Below, piece by piece: positions 43,447 to 52,786 of a stretch of 64,000 bases of DNA (positions within the stretch are counted from its first letter, which is position 1; each line of letters begins with the position of its first letter). The stretch lies in NCBI RefSeq assembly GCF_004834005.1, contig NZ_STFF01000007.1, positions 248,001-312,000 of the forward strand, given 5' to 3'. Source of the stretch: Niastella caeni. GTDB lineage: Bacteria > Bacteroidota > Bacteroidia > Chitinophagales > Chitinophagaceae. The notes beneath the pieces were generated by a model that had not been told where the DNA came from, ran no database searches, and worked only from the letters and a program-made list of their open reading frames with translations. A program made the position numbers and the translations under genes.

Positions 43447-45159
43447 ATGAAAAAATCAATTTTATTCCTTTCGATCATTGTGTGGGGACTACTGGTAATG
43501 ACCAGCTCCTGCAGAAAATATGAAACCCAGCCCAAAGACTGGTTTACATCAGAACTAACATTCGACTCGCTTGATAAAAATGGTACGGTAACGGCCTTTA
43601 ACCTGAATAACATCTATACCTACCTGCCAACGGGCTATAACTGGGTAGACCTTGACTTCCTCGACGCCGGTACCGACGATGCCCTGCCTTCGCGGATCAA
43701 TGCAACGGTAGAGAACTATTCAAAGGGCACCGTTAACCTTATCAACAATCCCGATCCTTATTGGGGTACTGCTTATTATGGCATTCGCAGGGCGAATATT
43801 TTTCTGAAAAATGTTGTCAGAACGCCCATTTCGGCCAGCAACATGCAGTTTTGGAAGGCTGAAGCAAGGTTCCTGAGAGCTTATTTCTATTGGGAATTGC
43901 TGAAAAGGTATGGTGGCGTTCCGCTGCTGGGCGATACGGTATTGGGCCTGAACGACCATATCGAAATTCCACGCGCCACTTATGCCGAAACTGTTGATTA
44001 TATCGTAAAAGAATGCACGGCTATCAAAGATAGTTTGCGAGCCGACCCGGCCTCCGATGCAGAGTGGGGGCGTGCTTCAAAAGGGGCAGCCGTTGCCCTT
44101 AAATGCCGCGTATTGCTGTATGCTGCAAGCCCGTTGTTTAACGGAGGCGGTGTTGAAAGCGATGCAACGAAAAAAGCGTTGACCGGTTACCTCACCGCCG
44201 ATGCCACCCGCTGGCAGAAAGTGGCAGATGCCGTAACAGAGTTTAAAGCGTTGGGATATTATAATTTAGTTCCCGCAGGAACGGCGCCGGCAGGTTTTAT
44301 CAACGTGTTCATCAATAAAAAGAATACCGAGATCATTTTTGCAAGGCAGAGCCCCAATAGTTCCACTCTCGAAAATTTTCAATCGCCCGTTGGTTATACA
44401 GTTTCAAATGTGCAATGCTATGGACTCACCAGTCCGTCGCAAAACCTGGTAGATGCATTTCCCATGAGAAACGGATTGGCCATTACAGATGCCGGTTCGG
44501 GTTATAATGCCGCCAATCCTTATGCTTCAAGGGACCCGCGCCTGGATGCCACTGTTTTTTATAATGGATTGATGTGGTTGAACCGAACCGTAAAAACCTA
44601 CCAGGGAGGCGCTGATAAGCCCGATAATCCAACAACATCTCAGGTACAAACAAGAACAGGGTATTACCTGCGCAAATTCCTGGGCAGCTTTACATCAGGC
44701 AACGGCTTTTCGAACCAGAGCCACAATTTCCCGATTTTCAGGTTTGCCGAAATTCTGCTCACCAATGCCGAAGCATTGAATGAATTGGGGCTGGTTGAAA
44801 ATGCGGTGGCAGAGATCATAAGATTAAGAACGCGCGCCGGTATTACTGCAGGCAGCGGTAACCGTTATGGCATCAAAGCCGGAATAACGCAAACAGAAAT
44901 GCGTGAACTTATAAGAAATGAACGCCGCATAGAACTCGCTTTTGAAGAACACCGGTTTTGGGACATACGGCGATGGAAAATTGCCAGCCAGGTGATGAAC
45001 GCACCCATTACCGGCATGAAAATCACGAATGGAACGCCGCTTACCTACCAGGTAGTAACCGTGGCGAACCCGGTTTTCCAAAACAGGTTATACCATATGC
45101 CCATTCCTTATGACGAAATATTGAAAAACCCAAAACTGATCCAGAATGAAGGATGGTAG
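43447..45159 (+). CDS. SusD/RagB-family lipoprotein (SusD1)
   Basis: The 570-residue protein has a lipoprotein signal (LFLSIIVWGLLVMTSSC, Cys22). Helical TPR-like SusD features are clear: AYYGIRRANIFLKNV, AEARFLRAYFYWELLKRYGG, GRASKGAAVALKCRVLLYAA, and the C-terminal ELIRNERRIELAFEEHRFWD with DIRRWK. It binds the transported glycan or other ligand on the cell surface and caps the partner SusC1. It is 11 bp after SusC1 and 42 bp before SusC2, so the locus appears to be one operon of two pairs. The ligand cannot be told from sequence. Confidence 0.93.
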   Translation: MKKSILFLSIIVWGLLVMTSSCRKYETQPKDWFTSELTFDSLDKNGTVTAFNLNNIYTYLPTGYNWVDLDFLDAGTDDALPSRINATVENYSKGTVNLINNPDPYWGTAYYGIRRANIFLKNVVRTPISASNMQFWKAEARFLRAYFYWELLKRYGGVPLLGDTVLGLNDHIEIPRATYAETVDYIVKECTAIKDSLRADPASDAEWGRASKGAAVALKCRVLLYAASPLFNGGGVESDATKKALTGYLTADATRWQKVADAVTEFKALGYYNLVPAGTAPAGFINVFINKKNTEIIFARQSPNSSTLENFQSPVGYTVSNVQCYGLTSPSQNLVDAFPMRNGLAITDAGSGYNAANPYASRDPRLDATVFYNGLMWLNRTVKTYQGGADKPDNPTTSQVQTRTGYYLRKFLGSFTSGNGFSNQSHNFPIFRFAEILLTNAEALNELGLVENAVAEIIRLRTRAGITAGSGNRYGIKAGITQTEMRELIRNERRIELAFEEHRFWDIRRWKIASQVMNAPITGMKITNGTPLTYQVVTVANPVFQNRLYHMPIPYDEILKNPKLIQNEGW

Positions 45160-45201
45160 CCGGGGCAGTATGGAATTAAAAAACTTCTTCAAATAGCTAA
45201 T

Positions 45202-48200
45202 ATGATCAAACGCATACTCTATATAATTCTTCCGGTTTTGCTTGCAGGAGTTACTTCCTATGCGCAGATGAAGCTAACCGGCATTGTAACAGATTCAACC
45301 GGTTCGGGCATTGTTGGCGCCAACGTCGTTGAAAAAGACATAGCGGGTAACGCAACCTATACCAATGCTTCCGGCCGGTTTACACTTACATTAAGAGGCA
45401 CTTCCAATAAATTGACGATCTCGATGGCGGGTTACGAACCACAGGATGTGAAAGTGGGTACCAGTGAGGTGCACGTAGTCCTTAAGATGAACGGGGGCGG
45501 TTTGGCAGATGTTGTGGTGGTTGGTTACGGACGCCAGAGAAAAGCCACGCTCACCGGGGCGGTGAGTGTTGTTTCCGGCAAGGAACTGCGTGATAACCCT
45601 ACTGCCAGTGTTCAGAACACCCTGGCGGGCCGGCTGCCTGGTTTCTTTTCACAGCAAACTTCCGGCCGGCCGGGAGCCGATGGGGCAGACTTTTTTGTTC
45701 GCGGATTGAGTTCTTATAACGAGGGCAGCAATACGCCACTGATCATTGTAGATGATATCGAATTTTCGTATGAACAATTCGCCAGGCTCGATCCCAATGA
45801 AATTGAATCGTTGTCTATTTTAAAAGACGCCTCTACTACGGCCGTTTTCGGTGTACGCGGCGCCAATGGCGTAATGCTGGTATCTACCCGCAGAGGCAAG
45901 ATCAGCGCTCCCCAAATTGCTTTCAGGGGCGAAACCGCCCTGTCGCAACCCAATGTTATGCCCCGTTACCTCAATGCCTATGAATCGGCCACCCTGTATA
46001 ATGTGGCAAGAAAAAATGATGGGCAGGCTCCTTTATTTACCGATGCAGATCTGGCTGCTTACAGAGATCATACCGATCCTTACGGGCATCCTGATGTGAA
46101 CTGGAGAGACGTATTGTTCAAAAAATTCAGCCGGCAATACCGGGGTAATTTCGATATCTCGGGTGGTACCGAAAAAGTGAAGTATTTTATTTCCGCCGGG
46201 TATCTTTACCAGGATGGCATGTTAAAGGATTTCGGCAACAAGGTAGGCGTTAACAACAACTTCTATAACCAACGGTACAACTACCGGTCGAACCTCGATA
46301 TCAAGGTGACCGGGACCACCGATCTGCGGCTAGATCTTTCCGGTAATATCAGCCAGATCAACGTACCGCAGGTAAACAGCCCCAACGGGTATAACGACCT
46401 GTTTTATGATTACAGCAGCTTTTTAACACTGGCGCCTTTTGCTTATCCTATATATAATCCCGATGGATCGTTTGGTTACAGCCAGTGGCAAAAAAGCCCG
46501 GGCGTAGGCGGCACTGCCTACGACGCAAATAATGTAGTGGGCCGGTTAACCTACCTCGGGTACACAAGAACATTCGAGAATAATATGAACCTCGTGGGCG
46601 TACTCAATCAGAAACTCGATTTTATTACCCGTGGCCTTTCATTAAAAGGTACGCTTTCCTATGCCTCCAGCTATGGTGATCCGGATAATAGAAATACGGT
46701 TAGTATGACCGGCGGCGATTTCCCTTCCTTTGTTTACGACCCTGTTTCCGATACTTATTCGCCGCGAAACTCAAATATTTACCGGGTTCGCCGGTTGATC
46801 CGCAGTTCTTCCAACGGCGGTACTATTCGCAACCTCAATACCCAGGTAGCGTTGAATTACGACCGGAACTTCGGGGGTGATCACCATGTTTATGGATTGT
46901 TCATGATGAGCCAGAATTCCGTAGTAAAAGGCAACAGCAATGCAAACTATAACTTCATACCCAATAATTTCCGGGGCTTTACCGGAAGGATCGGGTACGA
47001 CTTCCGTCAAAAATACCTGGTGGAATTTAACGGCGCCTATAATGGATCTGACCGCTTTGCCAAAGAGAATCGTTTCGGATTTTTTCCGGCAGCATCTGCA
47101 GGATGGAATATTTCGGAAGAAGAATTCTTTAAGGAAAATGTTCATTTTGTAGATCGCCTGAAACTGCGTGCTTCGTATGGTCTTGTGGGTAACGACAAGA
47201 TAGGCAGGAGGTATAGTTACTATTATCTGCCTGTATGGAGCAATCCTGGTAGTGGTGTTACGTATTTCGGTAACCCCAACAGCAATAGCAGCGGTGCTGT
47301 ATTTGAAGGAACGCTCGGTAATCCCAATGTAAGCTGGGAGAAAGAAAAGAAACTCGACGTTGGTATGGATATGGCCTTCTTTGGCAATAAGCTGACGGCT
47401 ACTGTCGACTACTTCCTTAACAACCGGTATGATATCATGACCGAGAGAAGTTCATCAATGTCGGGCGCTTTCGGGCAAAGCCTTCCGCCGGTGAACCTCG
47501 GCAGGGTAGAAAATAAGGGTTGGGAAGTGGAACTGAACTATTCCAACAAAATCGGCAAAGACTTTAGCTATTCTGTTAAGGGCACCTATTCATACGCGAA
47601 AAATAAAATACTGGAACAGGACGAACCTTCTTATAAATACGACTGGATGGCGTATACCGGTAATAGCATCAACATGCAAAGGGTATATACCTGGATCGGG
47701 TTTTACCAGGATGCCGATGACATTGCAAAAAGTGCGAAACCCGGACAAACGGTTCGCCCCGGCGATTTGAAATATGCCGACCTGAATGGCGATGGCATTA
47801 TCGATGGCTACGATCAGAAAGTACAGGGCTTCGCAGATATTCCAAATACAACAGCGGGTATTCAGATCAACATTCGTTACAAAGGATTTAATATAGGCGT
47901 GTTCTTTCAGGGCGCTGCCAACTTTTATGTTCGTGGCGGCGGCGAAGCCATTCAGGCTTTCAGCTCGAACCTTACTTCAGCTCACCAACAGGCATGGACA
48001 CCTGAATTAGGCAACAATGCCAAATATCCACTGCTCACATTAATTCCGGGCATCAGCGATTCGCGTGCAAATGTGTCTACCTTCTGGCTGCTGCCGGGCG
48101 ATTATATCAGGTTGAAAACGGCGGAAATAGGATATAGCTTACCTGCATCATGGGTGAAAAGGCTGCGAATGAGAGACATCAGGATCTACAGCAATGGATT

Positions 48201-48327
48201 CAACCTCCTTACGTGGACAAAACTGAGCAAACTGTACCAGCTCGATCCGGAGATCAAAACAGGTACCGACCGGGTGACCTATCCGCCTCAGCGCACGATC
48301 AACTTTGGTGTAAGCGCAACGTTCTGA
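45202..48327 (+). CDS. SusC/RagA-family TonB-dependent receptor (SusC2)
   Basis: The 1041-residue protein has a signal peptide (IKRILYIILPVLLAGVTSYA), a carboxypeptidase-regulatory-like domain (about 22-95, KLTGIVTDSTGSGIVGANVV), the TonB-box-like DVVVVGYG, a plug (VSGKELRDNPTASVQNTLAG; DFFVRGLSSYN; SILKDASTTAVFGVRGANGV) and a long barrel ending TINFGVSATF. It is a standard-length SusC, differing from SusC1 by the extra N-terminal domain. It pairs with SusD2 133 bp downstream, the pair being separated by a 6 x 16 bp repeat placed directly after the stop codon. Confidence 0.93.
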   Translation: MIKRILYIILPVLLAGVTSYAQMKLTGIVTDSTGSGIVGANVVEKDIAGNATYTNASGRFTLTLRGTSNKLTISMAGYEPQDVKVGTSEVHVVLKMNGGGLADVVVVGYGRQRKATLTGAVSVVSGKELRDNPTASVQNTLAGRLPGFFSQQTSGRPGADGADFFVRGLSSYNEGSNTPLIIVDDIEFSYEQFARLDPNEIESLSILKDASTTAVFGVRGANGVMLVSTRRGKISAPQIAFRGETALSQPNVMPRYLNAYESATLYNVARKNDGQAPLFTDADLAAYRDHTDPYGHPDVNWRDVLFKKFSRQYRGNFDISGGTEKVKYFISAGYLYQDGMLKDFGNKVGVNNNFYNQRYNYRSNLDIKVTGTTDLRLDLSGNISQINVPQVNSPNGYNDLFYDYSSFLTLAPFAYPIYNPDGSFGYSQWQKSPGVGGTAYDANNVVGRLTYLGYTRTFENNMNLVGVLNQKLDFITRGLSLKGTLSYASSYGDPDNRNTVSMTGGDFPSFVYDPVSDTYSPRNSNIYRVRRLIRSSSNGGTIRNLNTQVALNYDRNFGGDHHVYGLFMMSQNSVVKGNSNANYNFIPNNFRGFTGRIGYDFRQKYLVEFNGAYNGSDRFAKENRFGFFPAASAGWNISEEEFFKENVHFVDRLKLRASYGLVGNDKIGRRYSYYYLPVWSNPGSGVTYFGNPNSNSSGAVFEGTLGNPNVSWEKEKKLDVGMDMAFFGNKLTATVDYFLNNRYDIMTERSSSMSGAFGQSLPPVNLGRVENKGWEVELNYSNKIGKDFSYSVKGTYSYAKNKILEQDEPSYKYDWMAYTGNSINMQRVYTWIGFYQDADDIAKSAKPGQTVRPGDLKYADLNGDGIIDGYDQKVQGFADIPNTTAGIQINIRYKGFNIGVFFQGAANFYVRGGGEAIQAFSSNLTSAHQQAWTPELGNNAKYPLLTLIPGISDSRANVSTFWLLPGDYIRLKTAEIGYSLPASWVKRLRMRDIRIYSNGFNLLTWTKLSKLYQLDPEIKTGTDRVTYPPQRTINFGVSATF

Positions 48328-48423
48328 GCGAAGTCGAAGAATAGCGAAGTCGAAGAATAGCGAAGTCGAAGAATAGCGGAGTCGAAGAATAGCGGAGTCG
48401 AAGAATAGCGAAGTCGAAGAATA
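48328..48423. repeat. Six 16-bp tandem repeats (GCGAAGTCGAAGAATA)
   Basis: Six head-to-tail copies begin at the base after the SusC2 stop codon: 48328, 48344, 48360, 48376, 48392 and 48408. Copies 4 and 5 have G for A at position 4 (GCGGAG). With the preceding CTGA the first copy forms CTGAGCGAAGTCGAAG, a sequence I recall as common in environmental bacterial genomes. It sits in the SusC2-SusD2 gap and could affect transcript stability. Confidence 0.9.
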
Positions 48424-48460
48424 TGGATGTCAAGAGAGTACTTAACAAAACTAAATTCAG

Positions 48461-50290
48461 ATGTACAACTATAAAAGACAATTAAAGAAGTTACTGACCA
48501 TACTGGCTGTAGGAAGCATTTTTGTTTCCTGTACCAAATCGGAAGGCTTTTTGGAGAACAAGACGGCAGGCCTCGATGAAAAGCAGGTGTTTTCAGACAG
48601 TCTTCGCACCATTCAGTTTTTAAATGGAATTTATAGCGACATTGGTTTCTCCTTCAATAAAGGCAGGTGGGACACACACGGAAATACCGAACAATCGGTA
48701 GATGACGGCGAGTATGGCTTCAGTGCCGCTTACCGCCCTTCGGTGATGTTGTACCAGGGCACCTTATCGGCCACCAACCTGGGCACCACCCGCCCTACAA
48801 TGATCGATTTTTGGGAGGTGCCCTATACCAATATTCGCCGGTGTAACCTGCTGCTGAGAAATTTGCCTGCCACACCTTTATCGGCTGCCATGCAATCGAG
48901 AATGAAAGGAGAAGCAAAATGCCTGCGTGCCTGGTATTACATGCAATTGATGATTGCGTATGGCGGGGTCCCGAATGTGGGTGATTCGATATTCGTTATA
49001 ACCGACAAACTGAATATTCCCCGTTCGGATTATGCCGACCTCGTAACCTACGTTTTGAACGAACTGAATGAAGCGGAAGCCCTGCTGCCAACACCTGGCG
49101 CTGGTTTCCCGGCAGGATATGATAACCTCGATTACGGGCGGGTGACCAAAGGCACATGCTTGGGATTGAAATCGAGATTGTTATTGTACGCGGCCAGTCC
49201 GCTGTTCAATGGCGGCGCCATTACCACCGATGGGAACATCGCCAAAATGGTAAGTTATCCAACATACAGCGTAAGCCGCTGGCAGGCTGCCGCCGATGCG
49301 GCCCAGGCGGTGATCAATTCGGGCTATTATTCTTTGCATGTAGACAATACAACCCAGGCGGGATTCGGCTTCTATAAAATGTTCATTACCCGCGTGAATA
49401 ACGAGATCATCTTCGGAAGGTACCGCCCCTCCAATAAGGATTTCGAGGGTTTTTACAACCCGCCAACACGCAGTGGTCAAAATTACACAAGAGCTACGCA
49501 TAACCTTGCCGTATGTTTTCCTATGATAAACGGGAAAGCGATAACGGACCCCACTTCGGGTTATGATCCCAACAATCCTTATGAAGGCAGGGAACCAAGG
49601 TTCCGTTATACCTTAATTTATAATGGAAGCAGGTATGCCACCAACTCGAATACGCAGGGTTTTGTGTGGACGTTTACGGGAACCCCGGGAAACCCCAACG
49701 GCGAAACCAATGATAAATATGCCCCGGGTTCCAATACCGGTTACTATATACGAAAAATGTGCGACAGCTCTGTAGCACAGGGCGGCAGCGCCGCCGGTCC
49801 CGATAGAACGTGGCCCCTTATGCGCTATGCCGAAATGCTGTTGAACTATGCCGAGGCGATCAATGAAACCGGTCAAACCTCATTGGCTTATCCTAAACTG
49901 GCCGAGTTGCGGGCAAGAGCGGGCATCGATCCGGGCATCGACAACCTGTATGGCATGAAAGCGGGCATGACGCAGGCCGAAATGCGCGCATTCATTCAGA
50001 ACGAAAGACGAATTGAACTGGCCTTTGAAGATCACCGGTGGAATGATATCCGCCGCTGGAAGATCGGGATGACTTTATACAATGGCGGACCAAACGGGTA
50101 TAACACCTGTATGCACGTGACCCGTGTGGGAACCGGTGGTAATCTAACCACCGGAATTGGATTAACGTTTACCTATGCGGTTGAAAACACCATTCGCCAG
50201 CACGTATTTCGTCCTGAAATGTACCTGTTGCCGATACCGGATGTTGAATTACGCAAAATGCCTTTGATGGTCCAGAATCCGGGGTGGTAG
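48461..50290 (+). CDS. SusD/RagB-family lipoprotein (SusD2)
   Basis: The 609-residue protein has a lipoprotein signal (KKLLTILAVGSIFVSC, Cys24). SusD hallmarks are VPYTNIRRCNLLLRNLP, KGEAKCLRAWYYMQLMIAYG, LGLKSRLLLYAASPLFNGG, MRYAEMLLNYAEAINETG and FIQNERRIELAFEDHRWNDI. It is the surface ligand-binding partner of SusC2 and the last gene of the SusC1-SusD1-SusC2-SusD2 unit. A strong bidirectional terminator (50328-50356) follows. No glycoside hydrolase gene is part of the unit, so the imported nutrient is unknown. Confidence 0.93.
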   Translation: MYNYKRQLKKLLTILAVGSIFVSCTKSEGFLENKTAGLDEKQVFSDSLRTIQFLNGIYSDIGFSFNKGRWDTHGNTEQSVDDGEYGFSAAYRPSVMLYQGTLSATNLGTTRPTMIDFWEVPYTNIRRCNLLLRNLPATPLSAAMQSRMKGEAKCLRAWYYMQLMIAYGGVPNVGDSIFVITDKLNIPRSDYADLVTYVLNELNEAEALLPTPGAGFPAGYDNLDYGRVTKGTCLGLKSRLLLYAASPLFNGGAITTDGNIAKMVSYPTYSVSRWQAAADAAQAVINSGYYSLHVDNTTQAGFGFYKMFITRVNNEIIFGRYRPSNKDFEGFYNPPTRSGQNYTRATHNLAVCFPMINGKAITDPTSGYDPNNPYEGREPRFRYTLIYNGSRYATNSNTQGFVWTFTGTPGNPNGETNDKYAPGSNTGYYIRKMCDSSVAQGGSAAGPDRTWPLMRYAEMLLNYAEAINETGQTSLAYPKLAELRARAGIDPGIDNLYGMKAGMTQAEMRAFIQNERRIELAFEDHRWNDIRRWKIGMTLYNGGPNGYNTCMHVTRVGTGGNLTTGIGLTFTYAVENTIRQHVFRPEMYLLPIPDVELRKMPLMVQNPGW

Positions 50291-50327
50291 TAGTAGCTGA
50301 TATTTTCATTTCATATAGCAGTTGGTA

Positions 50328-50365
50328 AAGCCGGGTAAGATCTTTCTGCCCGGCTTATTTTCTTA
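50328..50365. terminator. Bidirectional terminator between SusD2 and the DUF3179 gene
   Basis: AAGCCGGG (50328-50335) pairs with CCCGGCTT (50349-50356) around a 13-nt loop, followed by ATTTTCTT. It sits between convergent genes and can serve both. Confidence 0.8.
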
Positions 50366-50375
50366 TTAGCTGCGT

Positions 50376-51515
50376 TTAATATCTTTTAGTCCCCGGATTA
50401 AACGTTTGCCAGCTATGCCAGAATTCCTGGTACGCCTGTAACGGTTTCAGCGAATAAGAAGTGTCAATCCCTTTGCCGTCTATCCTGAAATGTTTGTTGT
50501 TTAAATGAAGGGTATCATTTATCAATAATAATTTAGCATCTGGCGCAGGCAGCTCAAATGCGAAAAAGCTTCTATTATCGGCGGCCAGCACAACAGCCAG
50601 TGAAGTATTATCTAATTTGTCGTGGATGATCCTTTCTTTTTTTAACTGGTTCCAGTCATAGGCTTTTCTTTCGCTGGCTGATTTCACGCCTATCACCCAT
50701 GATTTATCTTTCCAGGAAAGGCTGTCTGTTCCCGTGAGTTTACTTTTGCTTGTGCCGCTCTCATATTTCAGCGTAGTATCATAAGAAGAAATATAAACTG
50801 AATCTGCCTGCAGGATCTTTGATTCGGGGTGCAGTTCCAGCCATTTGTTCATAGAAGTTTGTATACTCAGCACTTCCGGCAATTGCTGTCCTTTTAATTT
50901 TCCTGCTACTGCTTTACCGGTTGCCTGCTGCCACCAGCTTTTGGTACCTGCATCTTCCAGCATGGCATTGAAGTGGTCCATGCCAACCAATCTGAATGTT
51001 TCTTTTTTCCCATTAATGATCGGTTCAAATACCCGGCCAGTTCGGCAGACGGTGCAATAGGTAACCAGGATGGGTTGGCCGCCAATTACGTCCTGCACAT
51101 GATGATGATATCCTAAAAACCTGATCGGATAAGCTTTCGCTTCGCCATTTATGGTAACACCGATCACCAGCCGGTTCGAATCCACTTTATTTTCTGTTGC
51201 GTTGGCTAATACAATCATTTGAGGTTGTTTAAACATGGCATCGGCTGCCATTGTAAAATTGGTCATGTAAATAACGCCGGCAAGAATAATGAGTGGAACA
51301 ATCAGCGCCCATTTCCTGCGCCAGTTACCCCTGGCTAATCCAATAAATATCATTATTGCGAATAAGCCGCGAAATACCCAACGCCATTGATATAAAAAAT
51401 AAGCGGCGTCAATACTGTTTATTCGCTGACTGCCTGGCATGGGCATAATGAAATAAACAGTAGCTGCTTCAAAAAGCAGTAAGCCTAAGCAACCAAACCA
51501 AAAGAGTTTTTTCAT
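50376..51515 (-). CDS. DUF3179 membrane protein
   Basis: The 379-residue protein begins with about four membrane segments (LFWFGCLGLLLFEAATVYFI; YQWRWVFRGLFAIMIFIGLA; KWALIVPLIILAGVIYMTNF). A DUF3179 domain follows (about 115-375) with VIGVTINGEAKAYPIRFLGY, HHHVQDVIGG, ILVTYCTVCRTGRVFEP and FRLVGMDHFNAMLEDAGTKS. The CTVC pair and His cluster suggest metal or redox function, but DUF3179 has no known role that I can cite. It is alone on the minus strand, converging on SusD2, with the TolB-like lipoprotein upstream on the same strand but behind its own terminator. Confidence 0.85.
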   Translation of the reverse strand: MKKLFWFGCLGLLLFEAATVYFIMPMPGSQRINSIDAAYFLYQWRWVFRGLFAIMIFIGLARGNWRRKWALIVPLIILAGVIYMTNFTMAADAMFKQPQMIVLANATENKVDSNRLVIGVTINGEAKAYPIRFLGYHHHVQDVIGGQPILVTYCTVCRTGRVFEPIINGKKETFRLVGMDHFNAMLEDAGTKSWWQQATGKAVAGKLKGQQLPEVLSIQTSMNKWLELHPESKILQADSVYISSYDTTLKYESGTSKSKLTGTDSLSWKDKSWVIGVKSASERKAYDWNQLKKERIIHDKLDNTSLAVVLAADNRSFFAFELPAPDAKLLLINDTLHLNNKHFRIDGKGIDTSYSLKPLQAYQEFWHSWQTFNPGTKRY

Positions 51516-51620
51516 GCTTCTTGTAATTTACAGAAAAATAAACACAAAAAGATCCCCCTGTTTATGTCTAAAAAGAGCTAATTGAACACAAATACCCTCC
51601 CAATCCAATCCAGTTCACAA

Positions 51621-51660
51621 AAAATTAAAGCAGGCCAGTTAGCCTGCTTTCTTGTTTTTA
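51621..51660. terminator. Bidirectional terminator after the TolB-like lipoprotein gene
   Basis: AAAGCAGGC (51627-51635) pairs perfectly with GCCTGCTTT (51642-51650) around CAGTTA. T-rich tails occur on both strands, so it can end the minus-strand gene at 51696. Confidence 0.8.
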
Positions 51661-51695
51661 GCTGTTATTCCCATAGGCTATTGAACCTGCCTTTG

Positions 51696-52646
51696 CTACC
51701 GCCAAAGCATAATACCGTCGCAGGGCTCAGCCCTCGTTTCGTCTTTTGGAATAAAGGGGATCACCCGTTTGTCGGCTCCCTCATCTAAATTGTATTTACC
51801 AAAGTCTGCAGGAATGATAGCCATATGCCAGTACCGTCCAAAAGTACCGGTGTACGTGTAATCATAACCGATCAGCAGGTATTTTGAATCGGGCGAGAAT
51901 ATTGGCCAAACTTCAGTGTCATTGCTTTCCGTGATCTGGGTGAGATTACTGCCATCTGCATTCATCATCCACAAATGGTTGCCGCCCCTCAGCGCTATTT
52001 TGCTTCCATCGGGACTAACGTTAAAATGCCCCCAATCGGCGAAGTTGAGCGTTTTTACCAGGGTAGCCTGTGTAAATTCCTTGTTGGTACGGTACAAACT
52101 GTTGTCTTGCCGGAACAGCAGGGTATTGTCGGGCATCCATTCAATGCTACCTTCCAGTTTCTTTCCCTGGAAGGTAACGACGTTTAACAGGATGTTTCCC
52201 TTAAGATCGAGCAGCATGATGCCGTCATCATCGGTGGGGGGCACTGCAAGCAGTTTTTTATCGTAAGAAAATTGGGGGGAACTATGATTGGCATAACCCG
52301 TTTCTTTCTGGAATTGCGATACAATAGTGCCATCCTTGAGATTGGTAATAGTATAGAGCTCATTATCGTAGTTCTGCGGAGCATCGGTGACTTCCACCAG
52401 CCAGGTATGGTCGCGACTGATATCCCAGCTATTGCGGTTGGTATTGTCCTTGAGAAACGTTCCTTTTACCCCTGTTTTCAGGTCTACTTTCAGAAGGCCA
52501 TCCGTAGCCCAGGCGTAATAGATCATCCCTGCTCCCAATGCGGTGAAACCTGTGCCCGGTTTTGTTCCGGTTTCATCGTCATCATTGGGTTTTGAGCAGG
52601 CTGAAAGGAACAGTACCAGGGCCATCCAGTATAAATGCTTTTTCAT
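51696..52646 (-). CDS. TolB-like beta-propeller lipoprotein
   Basis: The start chosen is the ATG at 52646, giving a 316-residue protein with a lipoprotein signal (MKKHLYWMALVLFLSAC, Cys17); the longer frame upstream would bury the signal. The body has WD/TolB-type repeats: DISRDHTWLVEVTD, SSPQFSYDKKLLAVPP, GSIEWMPDNTLLFRQDNS, HFNVSPDGSKIALRGG, WMMNADGSNLTQIT and WPIFSPDSKYLLIGYD. The last repeats are the classic TolB/PD40 type. It is likely a periplasmic or surface binding protein of unknown ligand. It is divergent from the TPR histidine kinase gene. Confidence 0.75.
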   Translation of the reverse strand: MKKHLYWMALVLFLSACSKPNDDDETGTKPGTGFTALGAGMIYYAWATDGLLKVDLKTGVKGTFLKDNTNRNSWDISRDHTWLVEVTDAPQNYDNELYTITNLKDGTIVSQFQKETGYANHSSPQFSYDKKLLAVPPTDDDGIMLLDLKGNILLNVVTFQGKKLEGSIEWMPDNTLLFRQDNSLYRTNKEFTQATLVKTLNFADWGHFNVSPDGSKIALRGGNHLWMMNADGSNLTQITESNDTEVWPIFSPDSKYLLIGYDYTYTGTFGRYWHMAIIPADFGKYNLDEGADKRVIPFIPKDETRAEPCDGIMLWR

Positions 52647-52713
52647 GCTGTTAAATTGATTAATGGTGGATAGAATTGCTTCCACAAAAGTCTGCCCGGG
52701 CGCATCGCAAGAC

Positions 52714-52737
52714 AATACTCCCAAAGGAGTATTTTTT
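52714..52737 (+). terminator. Hairpin with T tract between divergent promoters
   Basis: AATACTCC (52714-52721) pairs perfectly with GGAGTATT (52726-52733) around CAAA, followed by TTTT. A second small stem GGGAG/CTCCC follows at about 52740. It lies upstream of the TPR kinase gene, so it could be an attenuator, an operator, or the end of a short RNA. Confidence 0.5.
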
Positions 52738-52786
52738 AGGGGAGGATTTCTCCCTATTTTTAGCCCGCCGTTCAAATATTTGTCAA

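Noticed and set aside
48328..48423. CRISPR or coding repeat
   Set aside because: 16-bp units are directly adjacent with no spacers; 16 is not a multiple of 3 and the frame follows a stop codon.
52676..52786. N-terminal extension of the TPR kinase in the open frame from 52676
   Set aside because: Overlaps the hairpin and promoter-like region and would bury the signal peptide.
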